A stretch of 17,096 bases of DNA from NCBI GenBank assembly GCA_964453155.1, contig CAYVQU010000112.1, positions 1-17,096 of the forward strand, written 5' to 3'. The DNA comes from CAYVQU01 sp964453155. GTDB lineage: Bacteria; Chloroflexota; Anaerolineae; Anaerolineales; UBA11858. The notes beneath the pieces are model-generated. The model had not been told where the DNA came from. It was given only the letters and a program-made list of their open reading frames with translations, and made no database searches. A program made the translations under genes and the position numbers. Positions 8,015-13,994 of this stretch are shown one piece after another. Numbering within the stretch: position 1 is the stretch's first letter; each line of letters opens with the position of its first letter.

Positions 8015-8023
8015 GGTAAAATC
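8015..8023 (+). promoter_or_regulatory. Possible -10 box (GGTAAAATC) upstream of DUF2804 gene
   Basis: GGTAAAATC holds a TAAAAT hexamer resembling a -10 element, about 50 bp before the start at 8072. The identical nonamer occurs at 15458-15466 before the ABC-F gene. No convincing -35 box is visible at either site, so this is a weak call based on recurrence and position. Confidence 0.3.
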
Positions 8024-8071
8024 CTATTAATTAGCTAACTTTTTATTCAATCAGATCCATTGGAGACCGCC

Positions 8072-9109
8072 GTGCAACATGAAATAACGACTACCACCCC
8101 ACTATTAGACCAAAATGGAAATCTTACTCAGATAGGCTGGGCCCGATACCCGCTCTTAGAATGCAACCTTGAAAATGTCGCATTCTATACCCCCATTTGG
8201 CGGTGGCTGCAATTCGCCCGGGTTAAAGTTTGGGATTATTATGCCATTTTCACGCCTACCCGGTTTTTCTCGGCGACGATCGCCAACCTGGGTTACGCGG
8301 GGAACGTTTTTGTCTACACTCTGGATTTTGAGACCGGCAACCTACATGAGGAGGGGTTGGTCATCCCGTTGGGGCGCGGGGTATCACTTAGTCGCCAGAC
8401 CGTGGGAGTTTGTGAATACCAGGGACAGGGGGTTCACCTGAAATTCGAAACCACTCCGAATTCCAGAGAAATTTTCGTCGATTGGCCGGGCTTCCATGCA
8501 GGGCGCGGTATTCATACCGAGATTAGCCTTCAGCAGACGCAAACGCACGAATCAATGAACATCGTCATCCCGATCCCAGGGAAACGGTTCTACTACAACC
8601 ATAAAATCAATTGTCTCCCGGCTACCGGTCATCTCAAATACGGTGATATCAATGAAACACTGACGCCAAATTCATCACTCGGTCAATTGGATTGGGGGCG
8701 TGGCGTGTGGGAGTACTCCAGCTTTTGGAATTGGGCCAGCGCATCGGGTTTCCTCCCCGATGGACGCACGGTGGGTTTGAACCTGGGAACTGGATTTGGA
8801 GATACCTCCGCGGCGACCGAGAATTCCCTAATTCTAGGCGGGCGAGTCCACAAACTGGATCAGGTTTCATTTGAATATGATCCAACCAATTTTATGAGAC
8901 CCTGGAAATTCAAGGACAATGAAGGCCGCCTGGATTTGGATTTTACCCCCTTCAAAGATCGTTTCGCAGCGACTAAACTCATTGTGATCGACAGCAAAGT
9001 TCACCAGCTATTTGGGCGTTACACCGGCAGAGTTGTCAGCGATGACGGCGAAGAAATCATCCTGGATGGCTTGATCGGTTTTGCCGAAGAACATCAGGCC
9101 CGGTGGTAA
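8072..9109 (+). CDS. DUF2804 family protein
   Basis: This 345-residue protein of unknown function matches my memory of the DUF2804 family. It opens with ITTTTPLLDQNGNLTQIGWARYPLLECNLE. It continues with a region rich in beta strands and aromatic residues (IWRWLQFARVKVWDYYAIFT, GRGVWEYSSFWNWASASG, GRTVGLNLGTGFGD) and ends in LFGRYTGRVVSDDGEEI. No signal peptide, membrane span or obvious catalytic motif is seen, so the protein is probably cytoplasmic. The start is set at GTG 8072 because GGAG at 8062-8065 stands six bases before it. A TTG at 8060 in the same frame would overlap that ribosome site. The gene is monocistronic, with an intrinsic terminator right after it. No function is inferred. 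Confidence 0.75.
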   Translation: MQHEITTTTPLLDQNGNLTQIGWARYPLLECNLENVAFYTPIWRWLQFARVKVWDYYAIFTPTRFFSATIANLGYAGNVFVYTLDFETGNLHEEGLVIPLGRGVSLSRQTVGVCEYQGQGVHLKFETTPNSREIFVDWPGFHAGRGIHTEISLQQTQTHESMNIVIPIPGKRFYYNHKINCLPATGHLKYGDINETLTPNSSLGQLDWGRGVWEYSSFWNWASASGFLPDGRTVGLNLGTGFGDTSAATENSLILGGRVHKLDQVSFEYDPTNFMRPWKFKDNEGRLDLDFTPFKDRFAATKLIVIDSKVHQLFGRYTGRVVSDDGEEIILDGLIGFAEEHQARW

Positions 9110-9114
9110 AATCA

Positions 9115-9150
9115 AAAAAGTGCGGCCCAGGATGCTGAGCCGCACTTTTT
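9115..9150 (+). terminator. Intrinsic terminator after DUF2804 gene
   Basis: AAAAAGTGCGGC (9115-9126) and GCCGCACTTTTT (9139-9150) form a perfect 12-bp stem around a 12-base loop, ending in five T. It begins five bases after the DUF2804 stop. The A-run on the other side lets it act in both directions. Confidence 0.9.
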
Positions 9151-9192
9151 GCCATTTGAGTTACGAACCTCACCTAACAATAAGGAAAGCCA

Positions 9193-9573
9193 ATGAACTT
9201 TGATGATTTATATTCAGCCGCCAAAGCTGTCGTCAACCCCTGGAAATTATCAGATTATGCTGAATCTGGGGGTGTGGGCGCGGCCATATTGACCGCAGAT
9301 GGCAACATCTACCCTGGGGTTTGCATCGATACCAGCAGTTCGATGGGATTCTGCGCTGAACACGCCGCGGCGGCCGCGATGATCACCGCCGGAGAGAATC
9401 GGGTAGTCAAAATGATCGCAGTGGGTTGGGATTATCAAGTGATGCCGCCCTGCGGCCGCTGCCGGGAGTTTATCAGTTCGCTGCATCCAGACAATAAGGA
9501 GGCTGATGTTATGATTGCTGAAAACAAAATCCTTACGCTGCGGGAGTTGTTGCCCTATGATTGGAAATCGTAA
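9193..9573 (+). CDS. cdd: Cytidine deaminase
   Basis: This 126-residue zinc-dependent deaminase of the small homotetrameric cytidine deaminase class would convert cytidine or deoxycytidine to uridine forms in pyrimidine salvage. The catalytic motif is CAEHAA (zinc ligand C54, proton-shuttle E56), and PPCGRC supplies zinc ligands C87 and C90. The length is normal. AAGGA six bases before the ATG is a good ribosome site. It is the first gene of a tight operon: its last 17 bases overlap the start of the serine hydrolase gene. A blasticidin-deaminase-like member of the same fold is possible, since the FEN-type substrate motif of typical cytidine deaminases is not obvious. Confidence 0.87.
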   Translation: MNFDDLYSAAKAVVNPWKLSDYAESGGVGAAILTADGNIYPGVCIDTSSSMGFCAEHAAAAAMITAGENRVVKMIAVGWDYQVMPPCGRCREFISSLHPDNKEADVMIAENKILTLRELLPYDWKS

Positions 9574-10696
9574 TCGCACCAGAGTAGTTTTTCTGATTGT
9601 CAGTTTGCTAGCCATATTTATTGGGAGTTGTCAAACCATGTCCGTTCCAAATTCTGGAATTCTCCCCGCATCGCAGATCATACGCGGCGACCTGGCCTCT
9701 CAGATTGATGCTTTCATGAGTGATCACGAGCAAAATGGGTTTTCGGGCGCGCTGCTCATTGAGCAAAACGGAGAAATCATCCTGGCCAGCGGGTATGGCT
9801 ATGCCAATCGGGCTGCCGAAATTCCAAATACGACCGAAACCGTGTTTGATATCGGCTCGGTCACCAAACAATTTACGGGGGCGGCCATCCTAAAATTGGT
9901 GGAACAGGGCAAAGTCCAAATTGATGACCCCATCGCTAAATATTTTGAGGCTGTACCTGCTGACAAAGCCGCAATTACCCTCCATCAACTACTCACCCAT
10001 ACCGCGGGATTCAAAAGTGATCTGGCCGATGATTACGATCCAATTTTACGCGCCGAATATATGGATTTGGCACTGAACTCAAAGTTGGATTTCGAACCCG
10101 GGGAAAAACACAGTTATTCCAACGCTGGTTACAGCCTATTGGCCGCGATCATCGAAATTGTGACCGGGGATTCTTACGAGGCATATCTGCGCGCTAACCT
10201 GCTTGAACCATCGGGAATGACCCAAACCGGTTATCTCTTACCAGAATGGGATATAGCGCAACTAGCTCACGGCTATGGGGGCATCCTGTTTCAAAGCAAA
10301 GATCAGGGCACACCGCTGGATTATCCCTTTGCTGAGGATGGCCCCTATTGGAATTTGCGGGGGAATGGGGGAATTTTGTCGACCGCTCAAGACATGTACC
10401 GCTGGCATAAGGCCCTCGAAGGTGACCAGATTTTATCGGCCGAATCCAAAGTAAATCTGTTTGCTCCCCATGTTCATGAAGGTTTCAAGGAAGAGAGTTA
10501 TTATGGGTACGGCTGGGTGAATATTCCAACCAGCAGGGGCACCACTTTGATCACCCATAATGGCGGCAATGGCATCTTCTTCGCGGATATGCTCAGATAT
10601 GTTGACGAGAGTATTATGATCTTAATCGTCTCAAACGCAGGGAAGCCGAACGCCACCGAACTAAGTTGGCAAATTGCGGAAATGATCTTTGAATAG
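9557..10696 (+). CDS. Lipoprotein serine beta-lactamase-like hydrolase
   Basis: This 379-residue protein belongs to the beta-lactamase/penicillin-binding protein-like superfamily (Pfam Beta-lactamase, class C type). The N-terminus MIGNRNRTRVVFLIVSLLAI then FIGSC is a lipoprotein signal, with C25 as the probable lipidated residue. The catalytic motifs are SVTK (S101, K104), YSN (Y187-N189) and HNG (H334-G336). Together they mark an active serine hydrolase outside the membrane. The substrate is unknown: peptidoglycan stem peptides, D-amino peptides or esters are all possible, and drug resistance should not be assumed. The start at ATG 9557, overlapping the cytidine deaminase by 17 bp, is chosen because it places the signal peptide correctly; GGGAG lies ten bases upstream. 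It is co-transcribed with the flanking deaminase genes. Confidence 0.87.
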   Translation: MIGNRNRTRVVFLIVSLLAIFIGSCQTMSVPNSGILPASQIIRGDLASQIDAFMSDHEQNGFSGALLIEQNGEIILASGYGYANRAAEIPNTTETVFDIGSVTKQFTGAAILKLVEQGKVQIDDPIAKYFEAVPADKAAITLHQLLTHTAGFKSDLADDYDPILRAEYMDLALNSKLDFEPGEKHSYSNAGYSLLAAIIEIVTGDSYEAYLRANLLEPSGMTQTGYLLPEWDIAQLAHGYGGILFQSKDQGTPLDYPFAEDGPYWNLRGNGGILSTAQDMYRWHKALEGDQILSAESKVNLFAPHVHEGFKEESYYGYGWVNIPTSRGTTLITHNGGNGIFFADMLRYVDESIMILIVSNAGKPNATELSWQIAEMIFE

Positions 10697-10705
10697 GTGC
10701 TGAAT

Positions 10706-11749
10706 ATGAAAACAAAATTTCGCTGGTATTTCATCTTTTTCTCGCTTTTACTGGTAGGTTGTGCCATGGATAATTCTGAATTTGCACCTCACACGAATGA
10801 AATCGATCTTGATCGGATGCTGATCGTATTGTCCGCGCCTTCGGTCAACAACGACTACTATGCCGACGTCCACCAACAAATCATTGATTTTCAGATTGAC
10901 TACGCCAACATGATCATCGACAACGACAACGTCATTATCGTCGTAGATCGCCAAACGCGGCCTCTTTTCGATGGCAAAGTTCCGGCGGATATTTTGCTCG
11001 AAGGCAATATCGAAGATATCTGGGTGCGTGATTTCACCACGGTCAATCCTCGCTACCCGGTTCGTTTCAAATATTATCCTTCCTATTTTGAGCGAGTCAC
11101 CGATGGGGTTTATATTCAAAATACCTTTGAACGGTTCGCCAAATCCTGGAACGTGGACTTTGAAGAGACCGATCTGATCATCGATGGGGGCAACATTGTC
11201 GACAACTACAATAATATGGCCATTACTACCGAACGTTTTTTAGAAGACAACAATTTGACCTATGAAGCGGGATTGGATGTCTTGGCCGATACTTTAGGAA
11301 CTGATTACGTCGCCATAATTCCATATGACGATGATGTCATGGGCCATGCCGATGGGATGGTCATGTTTGCCGAAGAAAACAAGCTGCTGTTAAACAAATA
11401 CGATGAACCATTTCGCTCCCAAGTTTTAGAAGCCCTAAAAGGTGGTTTGCCAGCCACGGTAGAGATCATCGAAGTTGAAGCCGATTTCGACGATTCCGTT
11501 TGGGATGTTTTTGCCTCGGCCTGTGGGATTAATCTCAACTCCACGATGACTTATGAGCACATTTACGTTCCTGTTTTCGGTGGGCCGCTTGATGATCAAG
11601 CAGTCGAAATAATTACGGTGAATACGACGAAAACGGTTCATAAGGTGGATGCCAGCGGCGTTTGTTTCATGGGCGGCAGCGTGCGATGTCTAAGTTGGCA
11701 GGTTGCCGGGGAAAATGCGAAGAAATTGATCGAGGCGGCGAGGGAATAA
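10706..11749 (+). CDS. Lipoprotein of agmatine/peptidylarginine deiminase family
   Basis: This 347-residue protein has a lipoprotein signal ending LLLVGC (C19) and then the fold of the agmatine deiminase/bacterial peptidylarginine deiminase family (PAD_porph). Motifs are IWVRDF (R108, D109), DGGNIV (161-163), MGHADGMVMF (H214, D216) and the C-terminal GGSVRCLSWQ (C328, the expected nucleophile). Known members hydrolyse guanidinium groups: agmatine to N-carbamoylputrescine, or protein arginine to citrulline. The lipid anchor suggests an extracytoplasmic enzyme, unlike typical cytoplasmic AguA. Start ATG 10706 is preferred because AGGTG stands six bases upstream. The GTG at 10697 is part of that site. 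It follows the hydrolase stop by nine bases, so it is the third gene of the operon. The substrate is undetermined. Confidence 0.82.
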   Translation: MKTKFRWYFIFFSLLLVGCAMDNSEFAPHTNEIDLDRMLIVLSAPSVNNDYYADVHQQIIDFQIDYANMIIDNDNVIIVVDRQTRPLFDGKVPADILLEGNIEDIWVRDFTTVNPRYPVRFKYYPSYFERVTDGVYIQNTFERFAKSWNVDFEETDLIIDGGNIVDNYNNMAITTERFLEDNNLTYEAGLDVLADTLGTDYVAIIPYDDDVMGHADGMVMFAEENKLLLNKYDEPFRSQVLEALKGGLPATVEIIEVEADFDDSVWDVFASACGINLNSTMTYEHIYVPVFGGPLDDQAVEIITVNTTKTVHKVDASGVCFMGGSVRCLSWQVAGENAKKLIEAARE

Positions 11750-11757
11750 AGGCGTAA

Positions 11758-11786
11758 GAACCCGGTTGCTTGGAGCAACCGGGTTC
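11758..11786. repeat. Upstream REP-like hairpin flanking the RAYT gene
   Basis: GAACCCGGTTGCT (11758-11770), loop TGG and AGCAACCGGGTTC (11774-11786) form a perfect 13-bp stem, followed by CTTTT. It can act as an intrinsic terminator for the deiminase operon ending at 11749. It is almost identical to the hairpin at 12413-12441 on the other side of the transposase gene. Confidence 0.87.
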
Positions 11787-11802
11787 CTTTTAAGAATAAA
11801 TC

Positions 11803-12402
11803 ATGCCCCAAGTTCAACTTTTCCCTAACACCTATTACCACATCTACAACCGCGGCAATAATGGAGAAACTATCTTCATCGAAGAGCGGAACTACCGGTA
11901 TTTTTTACAATTGTATAGAAATCACATCACACCAATCGCAGAAACTTATGCATACTGTTTGTTGCGGAATCATTTTCATTTTTTAATCAGGCTAAAAGAC
12001 CTTCAAGGTTTCGAAAACCTTGAAGGTCTGGCGGACGGCAGAAAAAATAGTCAACCATTTGCGAACTTCTTCAACGCATACACCAAAGCCTTCAACAAAT
12101 CCTACAATCGCACTGGATCGTTATTTGAGGGGAGATTTAAACGAAAACCCGTTACAGATGATCGCTATTTCCAAGCATTGGTAATATACATCCACCAAAA
12201 CCCAGAAAAACACGGCCTGATTGACGATTTTCGCGATTGGCCATATTCATCTTATCAAGCCATCACCAGCCAAAAACCAACCCAAATATCTAAAGGTGAT
12301 GTCCTGGCTTGGTTCAATGGAAAGCAGAATTTTGAAGATTTTCATCGCCAAGGATTTGATTCTGAAATTATCACCAAAATAATTGAGAACGACTTTATCT
12401 AA
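11803..12402 (+). CDS. REP-associated tyrosine transposase (RAYT, Y1/HUH family)
   Basis: This 199-residue HUH single-strand transposase is of the IS200-like TnpA/RAYT type. Visible signs are the opening YYHIYNRGNNGETIFIEERN, the HUH motif NHFHFLIR (H57, H59), NRTGSLFEGRFKRKPV, and YIHQNPEKHG with the likely nucleophile Y129. RAYTs are single-copy host-embedded relatives of IS200 transposases and act on REP hairpins. This gene is bracketed by matching 29-nt hairpins, which supports that role. Residues 66-76 (DLQGFENLEGL) come from an inserted 33-bp palindrome placed six bases after the HUH motif codons, and ADGRKNSQPF follows it. The gene looks intact and may be active. No strong Shine-Dalgarno is visible before ATG 11803. 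Confidence 0.88.
   Translation: MPQVQLFPNTYYHIYNRGNNGETIFIEERNYRYFLQLYRNHITPIAETYAYCLLRNHFHFLIRLKDLQGFENLEGLADGRKNSQPFANFFNAYTKAFNKSYNRTGSLFEGRFKRKPVTDDRYFQALVIYIHQNPEKHGLIDDFRDWPYSSYQAITSQKPTQISKGDVLAWFNGKQNFEDFHRQGFDSEIITKIIENDFI
11997..12029. repeat. 33-bp perfect palindrome in frame inside the RAYT gene
   Basis: The left arm AGACCTTCAAGGTTT (11997-12011), loop CGA and right arm AAACCTTGAAGGTCT (12015-12029) form a perfect 15-bp stem. The codon phase is the same as in the recJ copy, and the encoded peptide DLQGFENLEGL matches that copy at 9 of 11 residues. Arm changes between the two copies are compensated on the opposite arm. Confidence 0.9.
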
Positions 12403-12412
12403 AAAAAACCAG

Positions 12413-12441
12413 GAACACGGTTGCTGCGAGCAACCGTGTTC
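12413..12441. repeat. Downstream REP-like hairpin flanking the RAYT gene
   Basis: GAACACGGTTGCT (12413-12425), loop GCG and AGCAACCGTGTTC (12429-12441) form a perfect 13-bp stem. It is preceded by eight A (12401-12408), which would give a T-run on the - strand. Compared with the upstream hairpin, one stem pair is changed from C-G to A-T on both sides. It lies in the leader of the oxidoreductase gene, immediately before its Shine-Dalgarno. Confidence 0.87.
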
Positions 12442-12457
12442 TTCAAAGGAGCACACC

Positions 12458-13444
12458 ATGACGACAAACATCCGCTGGGGCCTGCTCTCCACCGCTCGCA
12501 TTAACCGGCGAGTCATTCCCGCCATCCGCGCATCGCAGCGCGGCGAACTGGTCGCAGTTGCCAGCCGCTCGCTTGAAAATGCCCAAACTTACGCCAAAGA
12601 ATGGGAAATCCCTCAAGCCTTCGGCAGTTATGAAGCAATGCTCGTTTCCGGCGCCGTTGATGCCGTTTACATCAGTTTGCCCAACCATTTGCATGCCGAG
12701 TGGACAATCAAGGCCCTCCAGGCTGGGGTTCATGTTTTGTGTGAAAAACCTTTTGCATTGACCTTGGACGAAGTCAATGCCATGATCGCGGCTCAAGCGG
12801 AAACCGGAATGGTGTTAGCCGAAGCTTTCATGTATCGCCATCATCCGCAAACCAAGCTCGCGGGTGAAATCGTCAAATCAGGAAAGTTAGGAGAAATCGC
12901 ACTGGTTCGGGGCGCATTCGATTTTGCCTTCGCCAGCCGGCAAAACATTCGCCTTGATCCCAAAGTTGGCGGTGGCTGCCTCTGGGATGTGGGTATCTAC
13001 CCGGTGAGTCTGGCCCAATACTTCATGGGCGGGGCCCCAGAAACCGTTTCTGCGACCCTATGGATCGGCGATACCGGCGTCGATGAAACCTTCGCTGGGC
13101 AAATGACCTATTGCGGGAATCGCCTGGCCCAAATCAGCTCAAGTTTCCGCACACCGTATCATACTTTTTTCGAAATCATCGGCACCGCGGGGCGCTTACA
13201 TATCACCAGGCCTTTTACGGGCGTTGAAGATAACACAATGACGTTATTCAACGCCCAGGGCGAAGCAGAAGTGATTCCCGTCCCCCCAAAATATCTCTAC
13301 TTGGGTGAAATCGAGGATATGCACGCCGCAATTCTGGATGGAAAGCCAAATTATCTCTCTCTGGCTGAGACCCGCAATCACGTCAAGACCGTGTTGGCGT
13401 TGTATGAGGCCGCCCGGACGGGAACAGTGATCCGTCTGCAGTAA
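12458..13444 (+). CDS. Gfo/Idh/MocA family NAD(P)-dependent oxidoreductase
   Basis: This 328-residue cytoplasmic dehydrogenase has an N-terminal Rossmann domain (IRWGLLSTARINRRVIPAI, residues 5-23) and the family motif CEKPFALT (C95-K97-P98), where the lysine is the usual catalytic residue. The C-terminal alpha/beta domain contains GGGCLWDVGIYPVSLAQYFMG. Closest in style are dehydrogenases of the trans-1,2-dihydrobenzene-1,2-diol or glucose-fructose oxidoreductase type, but the sugar substrate is not identifiable. Start ATG 12458 is set by a strong AAGGAG (12446-12451) six bases upstream. A longer frame open to 12383 only translates the hairpin. The hairpin ends four bases before the ribosome site, so it may influence expression. 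Confidence 0.9.
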   Translation: MTTNIRWGLLSTARINRRVIPAIRASQRGELVAVASRSLENAQTYAKEWEIPQAFGSYEAMLVSGAVDAVYISLPNHLHAEWTIKALQAGVHVLCEKPFALTLDEVNAMIAAQAETGMVLAEAFMYRHHPQTKLAGEIVKSGKLGEIALVRGAFDFAFASRQNIRLDPKVGGGCLWDVGIYPVSLAQYFMGGAPETVSATLWIGDTGVDETFAGQMTYCGNRLAQISSSFRTPYHTFFEIIGTAGRLHITRPFTGVEDNTMTLFNAQGEAEVIPVPPKYLYLGEIEDMHAAILDGKPNYLSLAETRNHVKTVLALYEAARTGTVIRLQ

Positions 13445-13473
13445 ACAGTAATCAATACCCTGAAAAATGTCGA

Positions 13474-13508
13474 CTGATCACTGATTACCGATTATTGCTA
13501 ACTGAAAA
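13474..13508 (+). repeat. Degenerate 7-bp tandem repeat, five units
   Basis: CTGATCA, CTGATTA, CCGATTA, TTGCTAA and CTGAAAA run in succession up to the start of the deacylase gene. GTAATCA at 13448-13454 is the inverse of TGATTAC at 13482-13488. It is a short low-complexity leader repeat, and no Shine-Dalgarno is visible in it. Confidence 0.45.
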
Positions 13509-13511
13509 CCA

Positions 13512-13991
13512 ATGACCAAATCCACTCCTGTTTCCATAGCATTAACTGAACAAGATATTCCCCACCGCGTTTTCATCCATCCAGGCCCGTTGAAATCGTT
13601 GGAACAAGCCGCAGAAGAACGTAACCAACGGCCGGAACAAATTGTCCGCAGCATTTTGTTTCGAGCATCAAAAGGCGAATACGTGATGGTGTTGATGGCC
13701 GGGCCGCAGCAAATCGATTGGAAGACTTTACGCCAATATTTGGGCACCAATCGGGTAACCATGGCGAAGCGTGAAGAAGTTTTAGCTGTCACCGGGTACG
13801 AATTGGGGGCGGTGGCTCCTTTTGGATTACCGCATCGCCTGCGCGTCCTGGTGGATGTGTCGGTCCAAAACGAAGCAGAGATTTCTTTGGGCTCTGGGGT
13901 ACGCGGGGTCGCGATCATTATGAAATCTGCGGATTTGCTGACCGCCCTCGGTATGGTTGAAGTTTGGCAATTTTGTGGAGCGAACTGCTAA
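13512..13991 (+). CDS. YbaK/EbsC-type aminoacyl-tRNA deacylase
   Basis: This 159-residue protein of the YbaK/ProX/EbsC family comprises trans-editing enzymes that hydrolyse mischarged tRNAs such as Cys-tRNA(Pro) or Ala-tRNA(Pro). Recognisable features are LTEQDIPHRVFIHP near the start, EQIVRSILFRASKGEYVMVLMAG, and the segment GYELGAVAPFGLPHRLRVLVDVSV, where the fold closes over its substrate pocket. GSGVRGVAI then stands at the usual GSG/RG motif. The length is normal for a stand-alone editing domain. The exact tRNA specificity cannot be told. It probably forms an operon with the hydrolase gene, which starts three bases after its stop. Confidence 0.85.
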   Translation: MTKSTPVSIALTEQDIPHRVFIHPGPLKSLEQAAEERNQRPEQIVRSILFRASKGEYVMVLMAGPQQIDWKTLRQYLGTNRVTMAKREEVLAVTGYELGAVAPFGLPHRLRVLVDVSVQNEAEISLGSGVRGVAIIMKSADLLTALGMVEVWQFCGANC

Positions 13992-13994
13992 ATT

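Noticed and set aside
8060..8071. TTG start for the DUF2804 protein
   Set aside because: It overlaps the GGAG that sits six bases before GTG 8072.
9515..9556. Upstream start of the serine hydrolase inside the cytidine deaminase gene
   Set aside because: It would put a polar stretch before the lipoprotein signal. ATG 9557 gives a normal signal peptide.
9557..10696. Antibiotic-resistance beta-lactamase
   Set aside because: SxxK, YxN and HxG motifs are shared by many esterases and peptidases of this superfamily, and nothing points to drug hydrolysis.
12383..12457. Upstream extension of the oxidoreductase frame
   Set aside because: It translates the hairpin (EHGCCEQPCS), while a strong Shine-Dalgarno and the family N-terminus point to 12458.
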